From Isoptericola cucumis (lineage in GTDB: Bacteria > Actinomycetota > Actinomycetes > Actinomycetales > Cellulomonadaceae): DNA of 64,000 bases. The position numbers were made by a program, and so were the translations under genes. The number at the start of each line of letters is the position of its first letter. The stretch's first letter is position 1. A model generated the notes under the pieces. It ran no database searches. It saw only the letters and a program-made list of their open reading frames with translations, and was not told the DNA's origin. Positions 7,691 to 16,050 of the stretch are shown here, one piece after another. The DNA is taken from assembly GCF_014635665.1 (NCBI RefSeq), contig NZ_BMDG01000008.1, positions 1 to 64,000 on the forward strand, given 5' to 3'.

Positions 7691-8947
7691 CTAAGTCACG
7701 CGAAGGGCCCGCGGGAGCCAATATGGGACAGTCGACGTTGGGTTGAGTTGAGTCTCGCGCGCACCTCGCCTCGGAAGGCGCGTCAGTGGGAGGTTGTCGT
7801 GGGGGATGCCGAGGGCAATCAGGTCAGCGCGGGCCCGCACGAAGGCGGCCTCGCTATCGGTCCAGGCGGTGAGGACGGTCAGGAGCTTCCGGGCGGCTGC
7901 CGGGTCGTCGCGGGCGAGGGCGATCGCCTCGTGCAGCGCATCCTTGGCCTTCTGCCAGTGGTCATCCGGTCCGGGGACCGCTCGTGTGTCGGCGGGAACA
8001 GACGGTTCGGGGGTCAGGAGCGGAGCGAGGGTGCCGTGTGCGGCGATCTCGCCGGTTTCGATCAGGTGCACGGCGGTGGCTGCGGCCTTGAGGAACTTCT
8101 GCTGGTGCGGCCAGGCCAGGTCTTCGTAGGGCCGCCAGGCACCGACGATCCCCGCGCGGACGGGGTGGCCGGTCGAGTGCCAGATGTGTTCGAGGGTGCG
8201 CCGGGAGTGGGCATCCATCTTCGAGACGGGGGTGGACAGCTCGTCGATGAGCGTGCGCAGCAGCCGGAACCAGACGCCGACATGCACTGCGCGGCGAGGC
8301 AGGGTGACGGCGCCGGTGGAGAGGCCCTGGTGGGTGCGCACGTCCATGGCGCGGACGGCCGCTGAGGCGGGCGTGGTGCGGGTGTTCGCCTCTTCCCACC
8401 CGAGGAAAATACCGGCGGCGCCGAGGGTCGGCGCCAGGTGGCAGCCGTGCTCGGTGCAGCTGAGCGTCAGCGGGAGCTGCGAGGCGAGAGTGAAGAACGG
8501 CGCGGTCGCCACACACAGCGGGCAGGCTCGGCGCATCGGACCTGCTGTGGGTAGCCAGGCCCGCCAGCCGGGCACTGGCCGTCGGTCTCGTAGTCCGGTC
8601 GCCCACAGCAGCGAGTCCTGATGGACGTAGGTCTCGAACCCCACCCCGGGCTCTGGCTCCGGGCCGAGGGTGTCCAGCAGCCAGGGCACCTGCCCGGCGA
8701 TCGTCATCCGGCGGATGTCGCCGAGTGGGACACCGGTGCGGTCGGCCAAGATGAGCAGCGCCCCGGCGGGAGGGTCCAGGTCCAGGTCAGCGCGGGTCAG
8801 GCTGGTCGTGTCGGTGCCGGGTGGGGCCACGTCGTGGCGGAGCAGCTCTTCGACCGTCATGCCGTATGGCTTGGCCAGCCGGGTCACCCAGGAGGAGAGG
8901 GCCTCTCCCTCACGTGGTGGCGGGTGCAGCGGCCAGCGGCGCGTCAT
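7691..8947 (-). CDS. tniQ: TniQ transposition protein
   Basis: 418 residues. The N-terminal WPLHPPPREGEALSSWVTRLA is the hallmark opening of TniQ proteins. A zinc-ribbon-like set follows: RACPLC near 140 and CTEHGCHL near 165. In the Tn5053/Tn402 and Tn7 families TniQ/TnsD-type proteins help target selection or assembly of the transposase complex. The start overlaps the tniB stop by 4 bp, so it is translated from one tniA-tniB-tniQ message. No resolvase gene (tniR) follows, unlike Tn5053. Confidence 0.9.
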   Translation of the reverse strand: MTRRWPLHPPPREGEALSSWVTRLAKPYGMTVEELLRHDVAPPGTDTTSLTRADLDLDPPAGALLILADRTGVPLGDIRRMTIAGQVPWLLDTLGPEPEPGVGFETYVHQDSLLWATGLRDRRPVPGWRAWLPTAGPMRRACPLCVATAPFFTLASQLPLTLSCTEHGCHLAPTLGAAGIFLGWEEANTRTTPASAAVRAMDVRTHQGLSTGAVTLPRRAVHVGVWFRLLRTLIDELSTPVSKMDAHSRRTLEHIWHSTGHPVRAGIVGAWRPYEDLAWPHQQKFLKAAATAVHLIETGEIAAHGTLAPLLTPEPSVPADTRAVPGPDDHWQKAKDALHEAIALARDDPAAARKLLTVLTAWTDSEAAFVRARADLIALGIPHDNLPLTRLPRRGARETQLNPTSTVPYWLPRALRVT

Positions 8948-9879
8948 GTCAGTTCGCGCTCGAACGTCCGGCGTCGTTCGGTAGGACCGACGTAGGGCGC
9001 GATGCGCAGGGTGCGCTGGTTGATCGCCTCCTCGCCGGACTCGATGGCGGCCACCGCGGCATCGGTGAGCAGGTGGGTGAGTTCGCCGATGGTGCCCTCA
9101 CTGCGGGTGAGCAGGTAGCGGGCCATGTCCTCGGTCGCGATCGGTGAGGGCCGGTGCAGCGGGAAGGACGCGGCGAAGCTGGCCAGCAACGAGCAGGCCT
9201 CCTCGCCCGCCTCCCATCGGGGCAGGGTGAGTGGTTCGAAGCGGTTCTCCAGCTGGTCATCGGAGCGGATCGCCAGGTAGGCCTCCTGGGTGCCGGCCCC
9301 GACCAGCGGGATGCGCAGCTCGTTGCCCAGGAAGCGCAGCAGGTTGAGGAACTCCCGCCGGGTGTGCGCCTGTCCGGCCAGGACGTTGTGCAACTCGTCG
9401 ATGACCAGGACCCGCACCCCGACCGCCCGCAGGAGGCCCAAGGCGGCTTGTTCCATTTCGGCCACCCGTTGCCGGGGGCGTAGCGGTGCACCGAGGGCAG
9501 CCAGCAGGGCGACGTAGAACCGGCTGGCCGAGGGTTCGGTGGGTATCTGCACGGCCAGCACCGGCACCTGCTCCCGTTCGGGGTGGGAGGTGGGCGGGTG
9601 AAGGCGGCGGAATTTCTCGATGATCATCGACTTGCCGTTGTTCGTCGGGCCGATCAGCAACAGGTTCGGCATCCGCTGCTTGCCCGGCCAGGTGTAGAGG
9701 GTCTCCAGCCGCTCCAGCGCCTCCGTGGCGCGGGAGTAGCCGATCCACCGGTCGGCGCGCACGTGCCGCACACGCTCCTGTGCCGGCAGCCGCGCGATCG
9801 ACCGTGCGCTGACGTGTAGATGCTCCAGTCCGCCATTCACGACGTCTTCGCTGGCCCAGTCCTGGGCTTCGCTCACCAT
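8944..9879 (-). CDS. tniB: TniB ATP-binding transposition regulator
   Basis: 311 residues. It is an AAA+ ATPase with Walker A GPTNNGKS near 80 and Walker B VLVIDELHN near 160. It resembles TniB/TnsC-type regulators, which bind target DNA and activate the transposase. The first codon overlaps the end of tniA by 7 bp and its own stop overlaps the tniQ start by 4 bp. Confidence 0.92.
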   Translation of the reverse strand: MVSEAQDWASEDVVNGGLEHLHVSARSIARLPAQERVRHVRADRWIGYSRATEALERLETLYTWPGKQRMPNLLLIGPTNNGKSMIIEKFRRLHPPTSHPEREQVPVLAVQIPTEPSASRFYVALLAALGAPLRPRQRVAEMEQAALGLLRAVGVRVLVIDELHNVLAGQAHTRREFLNLLRFLGNELRIPLVGAGTQEAYLAIRSDDQLENRFEPLTLPRWEAGEEACSLLASFAASFPLHRPSPIATEDMARYLLTRSEGTIGELTHLLTDAAVAAIESGEEAINQRTLRIAPYVGPTERRRTFERELT

Positions 9880-11630
9880 TGCTCAATCACCTCGAACGGC
9901 GCCGCAGAGCCCACGGGGGAAGCACTGCCCGACTCGAGCGCGGTGGCCGGGAGATCTTCGGGCGGGACTGACGCAGCAGGTGCGGCCCGTGAGCGCGTCG
10001 CGGCACCGGCCTTGTCGCGGCGTTCGGCGTCGCGGCGGGCCTTGCGCGTGCTCGACCGCGCGGTGACGGTGATGGCGCGCATCTGCTCGACCATCCGAAA
10101 CAGCGCCTGCTCGTCGACCAGCGCCCGGCCCTCGTGGCGGAGTCGCTCAAGTGCAGCGCGGTGCTCCCACACGCTCATCGCTGGACGCGACAGCGTCCGG
10201 TAGGGCACCGACAGAAAGGTCTCGCCCTCGGGGTCAAGGACCCAGATGCGGCTGATGTCGCGCGGGTCACGGCGAATCACGAACTGGTCCAGCCGGTCGC
10301 GGCGGGCGATCCACGGCTTGAGCGCGTCGCTGAAGTAGTGCACGTGGTCGATGACGAACCCGGTGCGCGTCAGCCTCCGGCGGAACACCGGCAGAAAGTC
10401 GACCAGGAACGCGCTCTCGTTGGCCACCGTCACCGCGGGCGTCTCGGCATTGCCGGCCACCCAGCGGGCCTGTGGGGTCTGCCCCGTCGTGCCATGCACT
10501 CGCCCGTGATAGCTCGCCACCGCCAGCGCCAGCCACTTCTCCAGCTCCGCGACCGTCAGGGCAGCCTTGGCGTCGGAGTCGTAGCTGCCGCGCTGGGCCG
10601 GGTTGGAGAACGTCGTGCCGGGCAGCTCGTGGACCATCTCCATCAGCGTGCCGATGACCCGCTCGATAACCCCGCCATAGTGCGGGCGCCCCACTGGCCG
10701 GTAGTCCAGCGTGATCCCGTGCTCCTGGCAGCCCCGACGCAGAGCCTCGCTCTTGAACTCCGCGGCGTTGTCCAGAAACAGCTCGCCCGGCTTGCCGGCC
10801 ATCGGCCAGTCCACCTCGATCCCCAGCCGCTCGACCCAGGCCCGCTTGTCGGTGACCATGTTCGCCAGGCACAGCCCAACCGACAGCGCCGAGGGGGCCT
10901 CCAGCGTGACCACCAGACCCACGATGGATCGAGAGAAGACGTCGATCGCGACCGTCACGTACGGCCGCCCGATCGGCAGGCGGTGCCGCTCGTCGACCAC
11001 GATGAGGTCCACCACGGTGTGATCGATCTGGACCTGCTCCAGCACGCGGGTGACGGGCGGCACCCGTCCACCGGCCGACTCCAGCGACCGGGCCGCATCT
11101 GCTCCCTCGCGCGCCTTCATCGCGGCGAGCGGATCCAGGGCGGCGATGCGGCGCACGATCACGCCACGTGACGGGGCCGGCAGTCCCCGCGTACGGCAGA
11201 CCCGGATGACCTCTCGGTGGATCGCGGTGATCTTCTTCCGCTGCCGGGTCAGGTAGTGCTTGCGCAGCACCTCCCGGATGACCACCTCGACCGCGCTCGG
11301 CAGTCGCTGCCCTCCCCGCCCACCGTTGGAACGACCCGGGATCAGGTCCGAGACCACGCCCTGCCCCTCGCGCCACCGACGCAGCAGGACATACACCTGC
11401 CGCCGCGAGATACCCAGCCGCTCGGCCGCCACCTCTGCGGCGACCGCTCCACCGGCCGTCCCGGCCACCGCCAATGGGCCGATCACCTCGGCTCGGCGAA
11501 CCGCCAGCGCCCACACCTCATCGGAGACGGTCAGCAGACCGCGCTCGGCAACCCTGCCCTCATCGACTGCATCGTCGTGCGCACGACTATGGAACCACCG
11601 CGCACCGTCCGTGCACAGGGGTACGGACAC
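9873..11630 (-). CDS. tniA: TniA DDE transposase (Mu-type)
   Basis: 585 residues. An N-terminal helix-turn-helix region (RLGISRRQVYVLLRRWREG near 70-90) is followed by an RNase-H-like integrase core. The catalytic residues are QIDHTV (D near 201), LFLDNAAEF (D near 283) and GGVIERV (E near 321), and then comes the Mu C-terminal domain. Family length is about 560, so it looks complete. GTG at 11630 is used, as no better in-frame start follows. It begins about 50 bp inside the terminal inverted repeat at 11681-11705, the normal place for tniA. Confidence 0.93.
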   Translation of the reverse strand: MSVPLCTDGARWFHSRAHDDAVDEGRVAERGLLTVSDEVWALAVRRAEVIGPLAVAGTAGGAVAAEVAAERLGISRRQVYVLLRRWREGQGVVSDLIPGRSNGGRGGQRLPSAVEVVIREVLRKHYLTRQRKKITAIHREVIRVCRTRGLPAPSRGVIVRRIAALDPLAAMKAREGADAARSLESAGGRVPPVTRVLEQVQIDHTVVDLIVVDERHRLPIGRPYVTVAIDVFSRSIVGLVVTLEAPSALSVGLCLANMVTDKRAWVERLGIEVDWPMAGKPGELFLDNAAEFKSEALRRGCQEHGITLDYRPVGRPHYGGVIERVIGTLMEMVHELPGTTFSNPAQRGSYDSDAKAALTVAELEKWLALAVASYHGRVHGTTGQTPQARWVAGNAETPAVTVANESAFLVDFLPVFRRRLTRTGFVIDHVHYFSDALKPWIARRDRLDQFVIRRDPRDISRIWVLDPEGETFLSVPYRTLSRPAMSVWEHRAALERLRHEGRALVDEQALFRMVEQMRAITVTARSSTRKARRDAERRDKAGAATRSRAAPAASVPPEDLPATALESGSASPVGSAAPFEVIEQW

Positions 11631-11680
11631 GCCGCAAACTCACACCCGCGTGCACACAGCCCAGATAACGCAGGTCGCCG

Positions 11681-11705
11681 GTGCAGTCGACTTCGGACAA
11701 TGACA
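11681..11705. repeat. Terminal inverted repeat of the Tn402-type element (tniA end)
   Basis: Read on the minus strand from 11705 inward, the end starts TGTCATTGTCCGAAGTCGAC and finishes CTGCAC. From memory it matches the 25-bp Tn402/class 1 integron initial end at 22 of 25 positions. The five bases outside are TCGTC (11706-11710), the expected size of a target duplication; the other copy is not in the window. Confidence 0.85.
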
Positions 11706-11725
11706 TCGTCGGGGAAGATCGAGCC

Positions 11726-12997
11726 GTGACCTCGCTCGCGCGCCGCCTGACCACCACCGACGCCGTCGTGATCGGGCTGTCCTCGATGATCGGCGCCGGG
11801 GTGTTCGCCGCGTTCGGCCCGGCGGCGCAGGCCGTGCTCCCCGCCGGGACGGGCGCCGCGCTGCTCGTCGCGCTCGGGCTCGCGGCCGTCGTCGCGTACG
11901 GGAACGCGACCTCGTCCGCGCAGCTCGCCGCCCAGTACCCGACGTCCGGCGGCACCTACGTGTACGGGCGCGAGCGACTCGGCCCCTGGTGGGGGTACGT
12001 CGCGGGCTGGGGATTCGTCGTCGGCAAGACGGCGAGCTGCGCCGCGATGGCGCTGACGTTCGCCGCGTACGCCGCGCCGCCCGGCCTCGAGCGGCCCGTG
12101 GCCGCGCTCGCCGTCGTCGCGCTCGCCGCCGTCAACTACCGCGGCGTCACGCGCACGGCGCGGCTGGCCCGGTGGATCGTCGCGGTGGTGCTGCTGGCGC
12201 TCGCGGTGTGGACGGCGGTGGCGCTGGCCGGGGAGCCGGCGTGGTCGCGCGTCGCCGACGGCACGGGCGCCGCGGGCTTCCTCGGCGGGCCGGCCGGCTG
12301 GTACGGGGTGCTGCAGGCGGCCGGCCTGCTGTTCTTCGCGTTCGCGGGGTACGCGCGCATCGCCACGCTCGGGGAAGAGGTGCGTGACCCGCAGCGCACC
12401 GTCCCGCGGGCGATCGTCGGGGCGCTGGGCGGCGCCGTCGTCGTGTACGGGGTGGTCGCCCTGACGCTGCTGGCGGTCCTGGGGCTGGCCGGAGTGGCGG
12501 GGACGACGGCGCCGCTCGCCGAGGCCGTGGCCGGCACGCCGTGGGCGGGCGTCGTCGTGCGGGTCGGCGCGGCGACGGCGTCGCTCGGGGCGCTGCTCGC
12601 GCTGGTCGCCGGCGTGGGGCGCACGACGCTCGCGATGGCGCGCGAGGGCGACCTGCCGCGGTGGCTGTCGGCCGTGCACCCGCGGTTCCGGGTGCCGCAC
12701 CGGGCGGAGGCGGCCCTCGCCGTCGTCGTCGTGGCGCTCGTGCTCACCGTGGACCTGCGCGGCGCGATCGGCTTCTCGTCGTTCGGGGTGCTCGTCTACT
12801 ACGCGGTCGCGAACCTTGCCGCGTGGACGCAGACGCCGGAGCACCGGCGGTTCCCGCGCGCGCTGCAGGCGGTCGGGCTGGCAGGCTGCGTGGCACTGTG
12901 CGCGACGCTGCCGGTCGCCGCCGTGCTCGCCGGAGCGGGCGTGCTCGCGGTCGGCCTGCTGGTGCGGTGGGCCCGGGTCAGGCCTCGCGCGGCCTGA
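11726..12997 (+). CDS. APC-family amino-acid permease
   Basis: 423 residues with about 12 hydrophobic helices. The N-terminal signature is VVIGLSSMIGAGVFAAFGPAA, the glycine-rich first helix of amino acid/polyamine/organocation transporters. GTG at 11726 with GGGGAAG upstream is chosen; an in-frame GTG at 11681 lies inside the transposon end and would add 15 unrelated residues. The transposon stops 20 bp before the start, so the gene has probably lost its native promoter. Substrate unknown. Confidence 0.88.
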   Translation: MTSLARRLTTTDAVVIGLSSMIGAGVFAAFGPAAQAVLPAGTGAALLVALGLAAVVAYGNATSSAQLAAQYPTSGGTYVYGRERLGPWWGYVAGWGFVVGKTASCAAMALTFAAYAAPPGLERPVAALAVVALAAVNYRGVTRTARLARWIVAVVLLALAVWTAVALAGEPAWSRVADGTGAAGFLGGPAGWYGVLQAAGLLFFAFAGYARIATLGEEVRDPQRTVPRAIVGALGGAVVVYGVVALTLLAVLGLAGVAGTTAPLAEAVAGTPWAGVVVRVGAATASLGALLALVAGVGRTTLAMAREGDLPRWLSAVHPRFRVPHRAEAALAVVVVALVLTVDLRGAIGFSSFGVLVYYAVANLAAWTQTPEHRRFPRALQAVGLAGCVALCATLPVAAVLAGAGVLAVGLLVRWARVRPRAA

Positions 12998-13034
12998 AAA
13001 GGTCCGACCACGTGTCGCGTGGAACCATGACCCG

Positions 13035-13478
13035 GTGCGCCTCTGGTCCCTCGCTCCCGACTACCTCGACCGGCAGGGCCTGACCGCCTGCTGGCGCGAG
13101 GCCCTGCTCGCGCAGGCCGTGCTGGCCGGGCGCACCCGCGGGTACCAGCAGCACAGCCAGCTGGTCCGCTTCCGCGCCACGCCGGACCCCCTGGCCGCGA
13201 TCGGGGCCTATCTCGACGGGGTCGCCGACGAGGCCGCCGCGCGCACGTACTCCTTCGACCGCGGACGGATCCTCGAGCCGCCGCGCGACGGCCGACCGCC
13301 CGTCCCGCGGGTCCCGGTGACCGACGGGCAGGTCGCGACCGAGCGGGACCACCTGCTCGCGAAGCTCCGTGCCCGCAGCCCCGAGCGTGCCGTCGTCCTG
13401 GACGGCGCGGGCGTGGTGCGCGTGCACCCGCTCTTCGTCACCGTGCCCGGCCCCCGCGAGGACTGGGAGCGCGCCTGA
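13035..13478 (+). CDS. Pyrimidine-dimer DNA glycosylase / endonuclease V-like protein
   Basis: 147 residues. The opening MRLWSLAPDYLDRQGLTACW, and REALLAQAVLAG with TRGYQQHSQLVRF, match the Pyr_excise family related to phage T4 endonuclease V. TDGQVATERDHLLAKL is typical of its C-terminal half. Members cut DNA at UV-induced cyclobutane dimers through an amine-based glycosylase/AP-lyase reaction. The GTG start at 13035 is fixed by the conserved N-terminus. Bacterial copies of this family are often uncharacterised, so activity is inferred. Confidence 0.82.
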   Translation: MRLWSLAPDYLDRQGLTACWREALLAQAVLAGRTRGYQQHSQLVRFRATPDPLAAIGAYLDGVADEAAARTYSFDRGRILEPPRDGRPPVPRVPVTDGQVATERDHLLAKLRARSPERAVVLDGAGVVRVHPLFVTVPGPREDWERA

Positions 13479-13608
13479 GCCGCCCTTCCCGCCGCCCAGG
13501 TGCGTCGGGGGCAGTCCCGATACAGGTTCCTCGAAGGTGTCGATCCGGGGGCGTCCCGTTCGACCTCGGAATGAGAACAGCCAGACGGCCCCGACACAGG
13601 AGCGAAAG

Positions 13609-14184
13609 ATGACACGCGAGCTCGTCTACACCGGATTCATCACCCTCGACGGTTCCGTCGACTCTCCGGGAGGAACGGCCGAGGGCCATCCCGGAGGTGG
13701 GTGGGTGTTCGACACCGACTTCGTCCCGGAGGCCTACTCCCTGAAGGCCGAAGAGCTCGAGGAGACGACGGCCCTGCTGTTCGGGCGGCGCAGCTACGAG
13801 GCGTTCTCGAGCTTCTGGCCGACCTCCGAAGATCATGCCGCCTACCAGGATCTGCCGAAGTACGTCGCGTCCGCGACGCTCGGCGAGGACGCTCTCGTCG
13901 ACGGGTGGGGTCCGACGACTGTCCTGCGCAGCACTGAGGACGTCGCCAGGCTCAAGCAGACCGAGGGGGGCGCGATCTTCATCCACGGGAGCGCGGAGCT
14001 CGCCCTGCGCCTGGGTGAGGCGGGCCTCATCGACCGCTACAACTTGCTGATGTTCCCCTACCTCCTGCCCGGCGGGAAGACGATCTTCGGCGCTCGTGGC
14101 GCCGACCGCCGCGACCTGTCGCTCCGCGACTCCGCAACGTACGCCAACGGCGTGCTCAAGCTCGTGTACGACGTTCGGCGCTGA
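13609..14184 (+). CDS. Dihydrofolate reductase-like / RibD C-terminal domain protein
   Basis: 191 residues. It contains TLLFGRRSYEAF-type and FIHGSAELALRLGEAGLIDRY segments and the RDSATYANGVLKLVYDV tail seen in stand-alone RibD_C/DHFR-like reductases. These bind NADPH, but most stand-alone members have no assigned substrate. The ATG at 13609 has AGGAG upstream. It is 130 bp downstream of the glycosylase gene and convergent with the TetR gene at 14222. Confidence 0.83.
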   Translation: MTRELVYTGFITLDGSVDSPGGTAEGHPGGGWVFDTDFVPEAYSLKAEELEETTALLFGRRSYEAFSSFWPTSEDHAAYQDLPKYVASATLGEDALVDGWGPTTVLRSTEDVARLKQTEGGAIFIHGSAELALRLGEAGLIDRYNLLMFPYLLPGGKTIFGARGADRRDLSLRDSATYANGVLKLVYDVRR

Positions 14185-14221
14185 TCACCCGAGCGCCTCA
14201 GAAGCGGTCGGTTCTGAGTCG

Positions 14222-14842
14222 TCAGGCAGGCGAAGGCTTGTGGGCGCGGATTCCTTCGAGGATGAAGCCGGTGCGGCGGTCGTAGTCCGCGCGTCGCGGG
14301 CGGGCGCCGTGCTTGAGAGCGATGGCGTTGTCGACCACGAGCGCATGGAGGTCGTCCCGCGTGAACTCGGGCCGAAGCGTGCTTGAGGCATGACCCGCCG
14401 CGACGAGCTCGTCGTCGATCTCCTCCGCGGCGTGACAGATCGCCATCAGCTGCGGCGAGTGGGGGAACTCCTGCAGGAGGACGTCGTTGGCGGCGGGCCG
14501 GCTGTACTGCAGGTCGCGGATCGCGGTGACGTAGTACGCCATCTGCTCCTGGGCGTCGGCGATGGACCGCGTGCGGTCGACGATGCGGGACAGCTCGGCC
14601 GCGACGACCTCGTCGATGACGGCTTCCACGAGGCCGACGCGGCCGCCGAACCTGTTGAAGATGGTGGCCTTGCTCACCCCGGCAGCCGCGGCGACGTCCT
14701 CGAGGGGCACGGTGAGGCCACGGTCGCGGAAGACGTCCATCGCGGCACGCCGGATCTGGTCGGCGTTGCGCCGCGCGTCGGCGCGCAGAGGGCTGCCCGA
14801 GCTCGCTGCTCCCACACGACCACCTCCACCCGCCCCGACCAC
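14222..14842 (-). CDS. TetR-family repressor
   Basis: 206 residues. The N-terminal helix-turn-helix includes FRDRGLTVPLEDVAAAAGVS and KATIFNRFGGRVGLVEAVID, and a helical ligand domain follows. It is transcribed away from the NmrA-like gene at 14987. Two copies of TGACC-N5-GGTCA lie in the 144-bp gap, one 16 bp before its own start, so it very likely represses both itself and the neighbour. The ligand is unknown. Confidence 0.9.
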   Translation of the reverse strand: MVGAGGGGRVGAASSGSPLRADARRNADQIRRAAMDVFRDRGLTVPLEDVAAAAGVSKATIFNRFGGRVGLVEAVIDEVVAAELSRIVDRTRSIADAQEQMAYYVTAIRDLQYSRPAANDVLLQEFPHSPQLMAICHAAEEIDDELVAAGHASSTLRPEFTRDDLHALVVDNAIALKHGARPRRADYDRRTGFILEGIRAHKPSPA

Positions 14843-14858
14843 ACCGGCCTCGACAACT

Positions 14859-14919
14859 TGACCAGGTCGGTCACCTTACCTAGCATCGCCGGACCCACGG
14901 AAACTGACCTTCCGGGTCA
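14859..14919. promoter_or_regulatory. Two TetR-type operators between divergent genes
   Basis: TGACC-AGGTC-GGTCA lies at 14859-14873 and TGACC-TTCCG-GGTCA at 14905-14919. The 3' context is also shared (CACCTTACC versus CAACTTACG), and the centres are 46 bp apart. Only the 5-bp arms are conserved, as expected for a protein-binding palindrome. Confidence 0.75.
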
Positions 14920-14986
14920 ACTTACGCTTCCGGCCATCGGTCACCACCCCGACGCGACCTGTCTCGGGGCCACGAAAGGACTGAGC

Positions 14987-15877
14987 ATGATCGTCGTCAC
15001 CGGCGCGACCGGCACCCTCAACGGCGCCACCGTCGAGCACCTCCTCCGACGCCTGCCCTCCGCAGGGATCGGCGTCAGCGTGCGTGACCCGGCCCGGGCG
15101 CAGCACCTCGCCGACCGTGGCGTACGCGTGCGACGAGGGACCTACGACGATCCCGCCGCCCTGCTCGACTCGTTCGCCGGCGCCGAACAGGTCCTCCTGG
15201 TCTCCTCGAGCGATCTCGGTGCCGACGTCGTCGCCCAGCACCGCACGGCGATCGAGGCGGCGGTCGCGGCCGGCGCCCGCAGGATCCTGTACACCAGCCA
15301 GCAGGGCGCGGGCCCGGACAGTCCGTATCCGCCGTCGGCCATCCACGCCGCCACCGAGGCCCTCCTGGCCGAGTCCGGGGTCGCGTGGACCTCGCTGCGC
15401 AACGGCTTCTACGGCCCTCTCGACCAGCTGCTCGGACCATGGGAACAGACCGGGACGATCGCGATGCCGGAGGACGGGCCGTTCACCTGGGTCGACCGTG
15501 CAGACGCAGGCGAGGCGGCCGCGGCCATCCTGACCGGCGGACGCCCGTTCGACGGCCCCGTCACCCTGACGCCCACGCGGGCCGTCACCCTCGACGACTT
15601 CGCACGGTTCGCCTCAGAGGCGACCGGCCGCACGATCGAGCGCGTCGTCGTCGACGACGAGGAATGGGTCGCCGAGCAGACGACCACCGGCGTCCCGGAG
15701 GCCGTCGCCCGATTCACCCTCACCATGTTCCAAGCCACGCGCACGGGCCACTTCGGCGCGGTCGACCCGCAACTGGCCGAGCTGCTCGGACGTGAGCCCC
15801 GCAGCGCCACCGAGCTGCTCTCGGACGACCTCGCCCGGCGAAGAGCTGTGCGGGACCCTCAGAATGGTCGGCTCTGA
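14987..15877 (+). CDS. NmrA-like NAD(P)-binding oxidoreductase
   Basis: 296 residues with an N-terminal Rossmann motif MIVVTGATGTLNGATVEHLL. The core resembles the atypical short-chain dehydrogenase / NmrA group (quinone-reductase-2-like), with PSAIHAATEALLAESGVAWT and LRNGFYGPLDQLL. The ATG has GAAAGGA upstream. It is controlled with the divergent TetR gene, a pairing common for inducible detoxification of reactive small molecules. Specific substrate unknown. Confidence 0.86.
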   Translation: MIVVTGATGTLNGATVEHLLRRLPSAGIGVSVRDPARAQHLADRGVRVRRGTYDDPAALLDSFAGAEQVLLVSSSDLGADVVAQHRTAIEAAVAAGARRILYTSQQGAGPDSPYPPSAIHAATEALLAESGVAWTSLRNGFYGPLDQLLGPWEQTGTIAMPEDGPFTWVDRADAGEAAAAILTGGRPFDGPVTLTPTRAVTLDDFARFASEATGRTIERVVVDDEEWVAEQTTTGVPEAVARFTLTMFQATRTGHFGAVDPQLAELLGREPRSATELLSDDLARRRAVRDPQNGRL

Positions 15878-16050
15878 GGCAAGCTTGAGGTCGCACCAAC
15901 GCAATCTCACCATGGCCCGCGACACCGGAGCCCCAGACGTCTTCGTGAGCGGGCGGATGCCCCGCCTCGGGTTTCGAAGCCTCCGGAACCCGGTACTGGA
16001 GCGGCGCAGAATGCGTGGTCGTGCCGCGCCGTCCCGTCCGGACGCGATCC

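Larger units (their letters stand above)
1..11705 (-). mobile_element. Right part of a Tn402/Tn5053-family transposon with metal/redox cargo
   Basis: The element is bounded on the right by the terminal repeat at 11681-11705 and carries tniABQ inward from it. In this family cargo lies beyond tniQ, so the plus-strand metal/redox genes (1-7511) are the probable cargo, and the left end lies beyond position 1. I found no second end in the window. Assignment of the cargo to the element is inferred from family layout and gene content. Confidence 0.7.

Noticed and set aside
7668..7692. TGTCACTTAATCC as the left end of the tni transposon
   Set aside because: Only the first five bases match the right end, and the flanking GCACT does not match TCGTC. 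The true left end is probably outside the window. Three GTCAC copies nearby (7669, 7681, 7695) may be chance.
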